Shown here piece by piece: positions 57,004 through 64,000 of a stretch of DNA of 64,000 nt. The position numbers were made by a program, and so were the translations under genes. Numbering within the stretch: the first letter of the stretch is position 1; each line of letters begins with the position of its first letter. The DNA comes from Chromatiaceae bacterium. GTDB taxonomy: Bacteria > Pseudomonadota > Gammaproteobacteria > Chromatiales > Chromatiaceae. The stretch lies in contig JACKMK010000001.1 in assembly GCA_024235395.1 (NCBI GenBank), positions 1,302,001 to 1,366,000 of the forward strand. Direction: 5' to 3'. Below the pieces are notes generated by a model that was not told the DNA's origin, searched no databases, and worked only from the letters and a program-made list of their open reading frames with translations.

Positions 57004-57238
57004 GACGCACCGTCCCAGGAAAGGTTCGACCAGAAGTGTTGCCGGTAGGTTCTTTTTCCGCAGATGTCGCGCAGCTGGCTAGGTGCCAACGAGGACTGCC
57101 GACAATTTCGATATCAGTTGATCACAGACGGAAGCCTCGGCACCCCGATTTAACCGCGAAAGCTATTAGCTATATTGCCGATAACAAACGGCGTGCGGCC
57201 AACTTCAATCGAGCCGACCACAGGAGCATGCGACGGCC

Positions 57239-60200
57239 ATGTCGAAATTGCAGATCAGCTACCGCGAATTGCCGGTCTATTCGCTCGCGGCGCAACAGAA
57301 CGCGTATCGATTGTTTGCCGACGCAAGCCTTCATTACCGAGTCCCGACCGAAACCGACGAAGAAGAAGCGCTGCCGACACTCTCGAACGTCACTGTTCGC
57401 CTGACGACAACCGACGATCTTCTTGAGCCCCAGGTCTGGGAGATCGGCCGGTTGATACCCGGGCAGGTGGTTCGGCTACAGGACCGGGTGCTTGAATTCG
57501 GACACAACTATCTGTTCGACCTGTCCGATGAAACCCGCCTGACTTTCACATTTAAGGTCACGAGCAAAGACCAACCGGATGAACCGCTGTTGGAACACAG
57601 TAGTGTCGTGACCGTTCTTCCAGCCAACTTCTGGGGCGGTGAGCGTCGCCAGCCGGAGCTGCTGGCGGCTTTTATCAGACCTAATGGCGTCTATGTCGAA
57701 TCATTGGTCAAACAGGTCACTGAACTGCTTGAGCGCAATGGTCATGGGCGCTCGGCCGACGGCTATCAGTCCAATACGCGTGAACGCCCTTATCTGATGG
57801 CCGCAGCGCTATGGAATGTCGTGCTTGGTCAAAAAATATCATACGTCTCGCCACCACCAAGCTTTGCACGCCAAGGACAGCTGATCAGATTGGCGCGGGA
57901 GATCAGTAATAATCGTATGGGCGCCTGCCTTGACCTGTCGATTTTGTTCGCGAGTTGCCTTGAGTGTATGGGCCTAAATTCGGTAATCGCGCTAACCCGG
58001 GATCACGCGACGGTGGGCGTGTGGCTGATTGACAGCCAGTTCCCCCTTCTGACGAACGACGACCCGATGGATCTGCGAAAACGTGTCGATGCGCGCGACC
58101 TGGTGCTATTCGAAAGTACGATGGTCACGAATTCGAACCGGCCCACATTCGCTCAGTCCTGCGCACATGCCCGCTCCTTGATCGACGAGGACAAAGAAGC
58201 GGATTTCGTCTACGTGGTGGACATCGCCCAGGCGCGCGCGAGGAAGATCCGTCCGCTGTCGACGGTGGAAGAGCGCCAGGAAGAACAGTCATCGACTGAA
58301 AGCGCTCAGCATATACTGGCGCCACCGCCCCCTCTTCCGCCTGTCCGTTCAGATGAGAAAGTTGTCGAGGAAACACCTGAAACGCGCATCGATAGCTGGC
58401 AGCGCAAACTGCTGGATCTGAGTAAGCGAAACCCGCTGTTGTCGCTCCGCGAGAACGCCAGTGCAATCCGGCTGTATTGCACCGAGATAGGCGCTATGGA
58501 AGATATGCTTGCAGACGGAGGACACTTCGGATTCGTCTCGGCAGAGCAAAGTCCCATCAATGAACGCGAGCGCAGTGCCGAGTCGTTCCGTCTGGCAACG
58601 GGTAACGATCTGCACAAACAATACGCTAGAGAACAGCTTAGCCAGCATAAGCTTGTCGCGAACATGTCGCAAAATAAGCTCGAAAGCAGTTCAGTGTCTC
58701 TGTTCCGTCGAGCGAAGGAGGATCTCGAGGAAGGGGGAGCCAATACGCTCTTCATGGCGCTCGGGATGTTACGTTGGAAAGAGGACCCGCGGGATGAGCG
58801 ATCATACAAGGCACCTCTGATCCTGATTCCCGTTGAACTGACTCGAAGCAGTGCAAGAGCGCCGATAAAGGTCAAGCAGCTGGCCGATGAGCAGCCGATA
58901 TTCAATCTCACACTGATTGAATTCCTCAAAGTCGAACGCGATATCGATCTTAATCACCTACGTGAAGAATTGCCGGAAGACGACTCGGGCGTAGACGTTG
59001 CTCAGGTGTGGCAAATGGTACGGGACGCCATCCGGGAAGAACCGGGATTCGAGGTGGTCGAGGAATCGGTGATCGCCGCCTTCTCGTTCGCGAAATATCT
59101 GATGTGGAAGGATCTGAAAGATCGCATCGATGACCTGAAGACCAATCCGTTCGTCGCGCACCTTGTGGATAGTCCGCAAAAAGCCTATCGGCAGGAGGCA
59201 AAGTTTATTTTGCACGACCAAATTGATCAAAAGATCGATCCGGCCGACATCTATACACCGCTCAATTGCGACAGCTCACAAATGGTGGCGGTCGAGGCCT
59301 CGGGGCACCCACAGGATTTCGTGCTGGAAGGTCCGCCTGGCTGTGGAAAATCCGAGACCATCGCCAACATCATCGCCCACAACCTGGCGATGAGACGAAA
59401 AATCCTGTTTGTTGCCGAAAAGATTGCGGCACTTCACGTCGTGTATCGTCGGCTGCAGAAAATTCACCTCGATCACGTCTGTCTTGAATTGCATTCCAAC
59501 AAGGCCAACAAAAAGGCAGTGCTGGATCAGTTACGTCGTGCTGTTACGCGGCGCGAGGAGCAAAGTACCCAAGCCTGGTCGGAACTGGCCGCCCGACTGC
59601 GCGATCGGCGCGACGCACTCAATGCGTTCGTGGAGGCGCTGCACCAACCGTCGGAGTTCGGAATTTCGCCCCGCTCAGCCATCGCCCGGGTAGCCGCCTA
59701 CCGCAAGAACCATAAACTGAACCTCGGATGGGAGATGGCGATATCTGAGGCGCCAATCCGGGGCGAGGACGGGTATCAACGACTGATCGAGGGCGCACGT
59801 ACCGTCGCCATTGCCTACTCGGATATCGAGTCCCTCGAGGCTTTGCCGTTCAAACATGTCAACGCTCGGGACTGGTCGAACGCTTGGCAGACGAGCGTCG
59901 TTGGAGCGATCTCTACGTTCTCCACCCAGGTGACTGCGACGATAGCGGATGCCCGCGCCGTCGCGGCGCAATTCAACGTGGCATTGGCGGGTTTTTCGCT
60001 CGACGTCCTAAAGCGCATGCAGTCACTCGTTGTTCTGACGAAACTGGCCGAGCGTCGAGACTTGGCCTACGTGTTCGGAAAAAACGCCAAGCAGAAGCTC
60101 GCATTAGTCGAAGCGATCGCGAAGAAAAAAGCAGCGCTGGACGCACTCGTGCAAACCATCGGCCACGGCGTCGTCGCTGGAACATTGGCTAAGACACCCA

Positions 60201-63073
60201 TTGATGACTGGCTCGGTTGGGTCAACACGTCCCAAGCCAGCTGGTTCAAGCGACTCTTTCTGAAAGGGAAAGTCAACAAGGCCGCGAAAGCGGTAGGACT
60301 TGAACCGTTCAATGATCTGGGCGTACTTCAGCAGATCAAGGCAGCGCGCTCGGTACATGATGAAATTGCTCGCGTCGTGCCGACGGTAGAGGGGCTTGGC
60401 CTTTGGCATGGCTGGGACACCACGTCGAGTGAACTAAATGCTGCCTCTCGGGAGGGTTTATTGGCGCGCAAGTTGATGCAAAGCGCCATGGTATTGGTCG
60501 ATGAACCGGCGACTCTATTGGCTCCGATCAAGGCGAAACTGATCGATGGTCGCGAGTATTTGGACTCGTCAAAGTTGGCGGCGGCATGCGTCCGATTCGA
60601 AGAGAGCCTTAACGTGCTGAAATCACGGCTGGAGGAAATGGGAAAGTTGGGGATCGAGGTGCCTGGCGCGCAGGACCTCGGCGAAGTTTCCTCCCAACTT
60701 CAACAGGTTGCTGAACAATCGCAGAAACTCAAAGTCTGGGTCGAGTGGAACTCGGCCAAGGAGCAGGCTAGCGTTATACAACTCGACGTGCTGTGTGACG
60801 CTCTTGAGGCTCGCACGGTACTCCCCGATGATGCCGAAAGTCAGGTTGTCACCGCCTTCTGCGACTGGCTCGCTCCCCGACTAATCGACGCGGATGAGAA
60901 GCTGGTCAAGTTCAAGGCGATTGAACACGATCAGCGCATTGAAGAGTTTCGCGAGCTCGACAAGCAGGTAGCGGACACCACTAGTCAGTATATTGCGGCA
61001 CAGCTTGCTGAGTCGGCGCCGGATATCAATAGTCAGGAACACTCGCAGGCTTTTGGCTCGTTGTCTAAGGAGCTACAGAAAAAGACGCGCCACAAGCCCG
61101 TTCGACAATTGTTCGAGGACATGGGTGAGCGCCTGTTGGATCTGTGCCCGTGCATGATGATGTCGCCACTGTCAGTGGCGCAATTCCTGCCGTCCGATTT
61201 CAATGCGTTTGACTTGGTAGTATTCGACGAAGCCTCTCAGATGACGGTCTGGGATTCTGTCGGCGCCATCGCGCGGGGAAAAAATGTGATCGTGGTGGGC
61301 GATCCAAAACAGATGCCCCCGACTAATTTTTTCAACGCGTCGTTTGAAACGGGCAATACCGATGAGGAAGATCTCGAGTCGATCCTCGATCAGGCGCTTG
61401 CGGCGCGATTACCGCATCTTCGCTTGATGGGCCACTACCGCTCTCGCCACGAGACACTGATTGCCTTTTCCAATAGCAAGTACTACGACAATTCGTTGAT
61501 TACCTACCCGTCATCTGAGACCAAGGAATCGGCCGTGACCCTCCACCGGGTCAATGGCGTCTATTCCAAAGGTAAAGGGCGGAACAATCCAATCGAAGCC
61601 CGGGAGGTGGTTGCAGAGGTTGTTCGTCGACTCAAGCATCCAAAGCTGTGCGAGTTATCTCTCGGCATAGTGACGATGAATACCGATCAGCAACGAACGA
61701 TTGAAGATCTGTTGGATGATGCCCGGCGTCTACACCCGGAGATCGAACCGTTCTTCCATTCCAGCGACAACTACGACGCGGTGTTCGTGAAGAACCTTGA
61801 ATCGGTTCAAGGTGACGAACGTGACGTAGTCATGTTCAGCCTCGCCTACGGCCCGACCGAACCCGGAGGCCGGACGATGAGCATGAACTTTGGTCCGTTG
61901 AACAAAAGCGGTGGAGAACGCCGGCTGAATGTTGCCATCACGCGGGCCACCACAGAAGTGGTCATATTTTCCAGCTTCGATTCCCAGATGATCGATTTGT
62001 CCCGAACATCGGCGATAGCCGTTGAACATCTGAAACACTATCTGGAGTTCGCCGAGCGTGGACCGATCGCACTGTCCCAACAAAGTTCGGCGGACTATGG
62101 CGCCGACCAGTTTGATAGTGATTTCGAACAAGCCATCGCCTGGAACCTGCGCGATAAAGGATGGAAAGTTCAAACGCAGGTAGGCGTCAGCAAATTCCGA
62201 ATTGATCTCGGTGTCGTCCACCCTGACTTTCCAGGAGCTTACCTTGCTGGTATCGAGTGTGATGGTGCGACGTACCATGGATCGCCTTCCGCCAGGGACC
62301 GAGATCGTACGCGGCAAGCGATTTTGGAAAACCTGGGTTGGCGATTGGTGCGTGTTTGGTCCACGGACTACTTCCAGGATCCAGAAGCAGTTCTTGACCG
62401 TGTGCACGATCGACTCAATACCATTTTGGAGGAAGATCGTGCGCGCATGCCGGAGCCCATCGAAGTCGCCGTGGCAACGAGTGTGCAGGCGTCGAATGAC
62501 GACGAACCCGAAAGTGAACAACAACCGGTCAAGGTGGTTGCCCGCCACGCGCCCGAGCCTGGATCCTTCGATGACGACAGCGAGAAGCCTGACGATACCG
62601 TCGAAGGTCAGATCTATTCGTCGGAGAGCTACTACGAACCACAGCATGAAGCGACGCTGGCGGAAATGGCGCGCGATATCCTGCGTCAGAAACCAGCGAT
62701 TACCATCAAGGCACTTGCGCTTGATATTGCCCAACTACATGGACTTTCCCGTACCAGCAAACGCCAGATTGAGCACTTGGCGCGCATTCTGAAACCGTGG
62801 GCTGGTGTCTGGAGAGACGAGGAACACCTTCCCGTCTATTGGGAGGCACCGGAGTACGTGGCTGACTTAGTGGAATGGCGTGGCGTGGATACGTTTGGCT
62901 ACGATCGGGATTGGTCCGAGATTGGCTTCCCAGAGGCCCGTGGTCTTGCACAGCAGGCGTTGGAAAAACAACCGGATGATCCGGTGGACTATATTTGCAC
63001 CGCTTTCAAGCTCAAGCGCAGGCACGCAAAAACACTGAAAGAATTTTCACAATGGGTTGATTCTATCCGATGA
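57239..63073 (+). CDS. DUF4011-helicase-Vsr-type nuclease fusion protein (putative anti-phage defence)
   Basis: A 1944-residue protein. Residues ~1-360 include a transglutaminase-like segment (GACLDLSILFAS with Cys230; HATVGVWLID with His256 and Asp265). DUF4011 begins near 382 (SWQRKLLDLSKRNPLLSL). An SF1 (UPF1-like) helicase has Walker A GPPGCGKSET at 698-707, Walker B VVFDEASQMT around 1330, GDPKQMPP, and the C-terminal VQGDERDVVMFSLA and LNVAITRA. An MTES_1575/Vsr-like nuclease lies at ~1625-1730 (FRIDLGV, then IECDGATYHG). A DUF3320-like C-terminus follows. This layout matches single-gene defence proteins (called hhe in the Gao et al. set, from memory). AGGAG lies 12 bases before the ATG. 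Base and codon use differ from core genes. Confidence 0.88.
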   Translation: MSKLQISYRELPVYSLAAQQNAYRLFADASLHYRVPTETDEEEALPTLSNVTVRLTTTDDLLEPQVWEIGRLIPGQVVRLQDRVLEFGHNYLFDLSDETRLTFTFKVTSKDQPDEPLLEHSSVVTVLPANFWGGERRQPELLAAFIRPNGVYVESLVKQVTELLERNGHGRSADGYQSNTRERPYLMAAALWNVVLGQKISYVSPPPSFARQGQLIRLAREISNNRMGACLDLSILFASCLECMGLNSVIALTRDHATVGVWLIDSQFPLLTNDDPMDLRKRVDARDLVLFESTMVTNSNRPTFAQSCAHARSLIDEDKEADFVYVVDIAQARARKIRPLSTVEERQEEQSSTESAQHILAPPPPLPPVRSDEKVVEETPETRIDSWQRKLLDLSKRNPLLSLRENASAIRLYCTEIGAMEDMLADGGHFGFVSAEQSPINERERSAESFRLATGNDLHKQYAREQLSQHKLVANMSQNKLESSSVSLFRRAKEDLEEGGANTLFMALGMLRWKEDPRDERSYKAPLILIPVELTRSSARAPIKVKQLADEQPIFNLTLIEFLKVERDIDLNHLREELPEDDSGVDVAQVWQMVRDAIREEPGFEVVEESVIAAFSFAKYLMWKDLKDRIDDLKTNPFVAHLVDSPQKAYRQEAKFILHDQIDQKIDPADIYTPLNCDSSQMVAVEASGHPQDFVLEGPPGCGKSETIANIIAHNLAMRRKILFVAEKIAALHVVYRRLQKIHLDHVCLELHSNKANKKAVLDQLRRAVTRREEQSTQAWSELAARLRDRRDALNAFVEALHQPSEFGISPRSAIARVAAYRKNHKLNLGWEMAISEAPIRGEDGYQRLIEGARTVAIAYSDIESLEALPFKHVNARDWSNAWQTSVVGAISTFSTQVTATIADARAVAAQFNVALAGFSLDVLKRMQSLVVLTKLAERRDLAYVFGKNAKQKLALVEAIAKKKAALDALVQTIGHGVVAGTLAKTPIDDWLGWVNTSQASWFKRLFLKGKVNKAAKAVGLEPFNDLGVLQQIKAARSVHDEIARVVPTVEGLGLWHGWDTTSSELNAASREGLLARKLMQSAMVLVDEPATLLAPIKAKLIDGREYLDSSKLAAACVRFEESLNVLKSRLEEMGKLGIEVPGAQDLGEVSSQLQQVAEQSQKLKVWVEWNSAKEQASVIQLDVLCDALEARTVLPDDAESQVVTAFCDWLAPRLIDADEKLVKFKAIEHDQRIEEFRELDKQVADTTSQYIAAQLAESAPDINSQEHSQAFGSLSKELQKKTRHKPVRQLFEDMGERLLDLCPCMMMSPLSVAQFLPSDFNAFDLVVFDEASQMTVWDSVGAIARGKNVIVVGDPKQMPPTNFFNASFETGNTDEEDLESILDQALAARLPHLRLMGHYRSRHETLIAFSNSKYYDNSLITYPSSETKESAVTLHRVNGVYSKGKGRNNPIEAREVVAEVVRRLKHPKLCELSLGIVTMNTDQQRTIEDLLDDARRLHPEIEPFFHSSDNYDAVFVKNLESVQGDERDVVMFSLAYGPTEPGGRTMSMNFGPLNKSGGERRLNVAITRATTEVVIFSSFDSQMIDLSRTSAIAVEHLKHYLEFAERGPIALSQQSSADYGADQFDSDFEQAIAWNLRDKGWKVQTQVGVSKFRIDLGVVHPDFPGAYLAGIECDGATYHGSPSARDRDRTRQAILENLGWRLVRVWSTDYFQDPEAVLDRVHDRLNTILEEDRARMPEPIEVAVATSVQASNDDEPESEQQPVKVVARHAPEPGSFDDDSEKPDDTVEGQIYSSESYYEPQHEATLAEMARDILRQKPAITIKALALDIAQLHGLSRTSKRQIEHLARILKPWAGVWRDEEHLPVYWEAPEYVADLVEWRGVDTFGYDRDWSEIGFPEARGLAQQALEKQPDDPVDYICTAFKLKRRHAKTLKEFSQWVDSIR

Positions 63074-63158
63074 GGGTCCGCACGAAGCATTTGCTGCGCT
63101 GCTGGGCCGTTAGAACCGATATGATGCTTCGTCAACTTCACTGTTTTTGCATCACTTG

Positions 63159-63172
63159 ATCAGACGATCCCA
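63159..63172. repeat. Right copy of 14-bp direct repeat
   Basis: ATCAGACGATCCCA, identical to 56990-57003 and in the same orientation, 85 bases after the helicase-nuclease stop. Confidence 0.6.
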
Positions 63173-63475
63173 AATGCCTCGATGGGCGTCATACCGACAA
63201 GACTGCCCTGTCTCCGCTTTCGCATTGTTCGTCAGGGACACCGCTCTTCTTGATTGGATTGATCACGTGTTTGATGCCGTGTTTGGCAGGTGAAGATGAT
63301 TGCTAGTCGTCAATTTGAAATGGCCGAACAGCATGGTGTTTTTCAAGTATCTTCAAGGAACACATCATGTTGGATTTATCCGCAAATACATTTGGGTGAA
63401 GGCAAGCCCAGATTGAATATCAACAATTTCCCCGCGTGCTGAAGATCGACAGCACTTTCTTAGGAGCATCGTGAT

Positions 63476-63498
63476 CGCCGAGTTTTTCGGCGCTTTTT
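63476..63498 (+). terminator. Rho-independent terminator
   Basis: A 6-bp stem (CGCCGA at 63476-63481 and TCGGCG at 63487-63492) is followed by CTTTTT. It would stop rightward transcription coming from the helicase-nuclease side. Confidence 0.7.
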
Positions 63499-63580
63499 GG
63501 ACGGAAGGCGCGGCGTAATTTTATATATACTCTTAGGTATACAGATAAATATATAGATTAGATATTAAACATCAATCATA

Positions 63581-63647
63581 GGGTGACGCACTCGTTGCGT
63601 TGTCACCCACCCCCCTTAACCCTCGCCCGCCTCGCGCGGGCTTTTTT
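63581..63647 (+). promoter_or_regulatory. Structured leader with terminator before the last gene
   Basis: A hairpin (GGGTGAC at 63581-63587 with GTCACCC at 63602-63608) is followed by an intrinsic terminator (GCCCGC at 63625-63630, GCGGGC at 63636-63641, then six T). Only 12 bases later come GGAGG and the ATG of the final gene. A terminator between promoter and ribosome-binding site implies attenuation or antitermination control, unless the promoter lies inside the small gap. Confidence 0.55.
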
Positions 63648-63667
63648 GTGCCCGGAGGAAACACACC

Positions 63668-64000
63668 ATGTTGCACTTCAAATCCGCTGCGGACCTGCAG
63701 CAGCTGGACACCACGAATCCCGCCTTCCCCATCGTCGCCGACCTCGTGCACCGCTTGATCACGGAGTACCAGGCCGACGGCTACACCTATGACCCCGATG
63801 CTGACGGATGGGTGATCCTCGTCGAAGAGCACGACACCGACCGCCCGCTGACCGATATCTGGGACGCCGACGACCGGCTCGTCGACCTGATGTGGGAGGG
63901 CTTCACCAAGCAGGACGATCACTTCATCGGTGTCTATCTCGCCAACAACCAATGGGGCCTGGCTGTGGTGATCCCAGATGAGCCCTGGCTGGATGGCGAG
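63668..64000 (+). CDS. Hypothetical protein of mobile-element type, 5' part
   Basis: The frame starts at an ATG with GGAGG ten bases upstream and stays open for 111 codons to the window edge. The N-terminus is MLHFKSAADLQQLDTTNPAF, then acidic strands such as YDPDADGWVILVEEHDTD and YLANNQWGLAVVIPDEPWL. It resembles, from memory, small hypothetical proteins found in integrative conjugative elements and plasmids; no function is known. Composition is GC-rich, unlike the DNA just upstream. The remainder lies outside the window. Confidence 0.65.
   Translation, partial: MLHFKSAADLQQLDTTNPAFPIVADLVHRLITEYQADGYTYDPDADGWVILVEEHDTDRPLTDIWDADDRLVDLMWEGFTKQDDHFIGVYLANNQWGLAVVIPDEPWLDGE

Larger units (their letters stand above)
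56577..57238. other. 662-bp intergenic region before the helicase-nuclease gene
   Basis: Lower GC than the core and no supported gene; a 141-codon rightward frame at 56562-56987 has no family resemblance and starts inside the channel gene. It contains the 14-bp palindrome at 56609-56622, the left 14-bp direct repeat at 56990-57003, and an AGCTA/TAGCT inverted repeat at 57161-57171 touching TATATT (57171-57176), a possible -10 for the downstream gene. Confidence 0.55.
63074..63667. other. 594-bp non-coding junction at the right end of the island
   Basis: No supported coding frame. It holds the right direct repeat, an intrinsic terminator, an AT-rich stretch (about 63515-63580) with TATAC/GTATA inverted repeats that is probably a promoter region, and the structured leader of the next gene, listed separately. 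Base composition swings sharply from AT-rich to GC-rich at about 63.6 kb. Confidence 0.6.

Overview
The window is a GC-rich chromosome segment from a proteobacterium. Gene content and order point to a chemolithoautotrophic gammaproteobacterium, probably a sulfur oxidiser of the Chromatiales / Sedimenticola-Thiodiazotropha type; that placement is inference from family resemblance. The markers are form IA RuBisCO with CbbQ and CbbO, a proteobacterial phosphoribulokinase, NhaD, the lpoA-yraN-diaA-dolP block, Rsd, and a tsaD / rpsU-yqeY-dnaG-rpoD locus. No carboxysome genes are visible.

Layout. 1-3490: envelope and replication genes (lpoA 3' end, yraN, diaA, dolP) overlapping a GlcD-like flavoprotein. 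3586-6728: nhaD convergent with purKE. 7116-11084: phosphoribulokinase, a FIST sensor protein and dxs. 11296-14547: an acyltransferase pair (ornithine-lipid type), then an FAD oxidase overlapping an MnmM-like methyltransferase, together a likely route to mnm5U34 in tRNA. 14523-21389: the Calvin-cycle locus, with divergent cbbR and cbbL-cbbS-cbbQ-(UPF0114)-cbbO. A 138-bp tandem repeat that duplicates the 3' end of cbbO closes it. 21700-26920: c-di-GMP/HDOD signalling genes and a CadC-like membrane regulator. 26940-37751: mixed metabolism (aroG, glcF, an IMPase-family gene, slt, Sel1 and hypothetical proteins). 37788-49307: a large protein with a cyclase-like region, rsd, an NDUFA9-like and a MidA/NDUFAF7-like protein, lipoproteins, the folate genes folM, folK and folB, a MASE1-type diguanylate cyclase, and plsY. 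49317-55051: tsaD, rpsU, yqeY, dnaG, rpoD and tRNA-Ile(CAU).

The character changes after the tRNA. From about 55.05 kb to the end the DNA is gene-poor, visibly less GC-rich in places, and carries accessory genes. These are a DUF4236 protein with a six-transmembrane voltage-sensor channel that lacks the K+ filter signature, and a 1944-residue protein fusing a transglutaminase-like region, DUF4011, SF1 helicase, a Vsr/MTES_1575-type nuclease and DUF3320 (an anti-phage architecture). Last comes the start of a gene resembling integrative-conjugative-element cargo, behind a structured leader with an intrinsic terminator. A perfect 14-bp direct repeat brackets the helicase-nuclease gene.

The core genes fit an autotroph: PRK and RuBisCO fix CO2, CbbQO (perhaps with the UPF0114 membrane protein) repairs RuBisCO, and GlcD/GlcF could recycle glycolate from the oxygenase reaction. 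The most unusual material is the accessory island at the right end, the mnm5U oxidase-methyltransferase pair, the membrane gene inside cbbQO and the cbbO-derived repeat.
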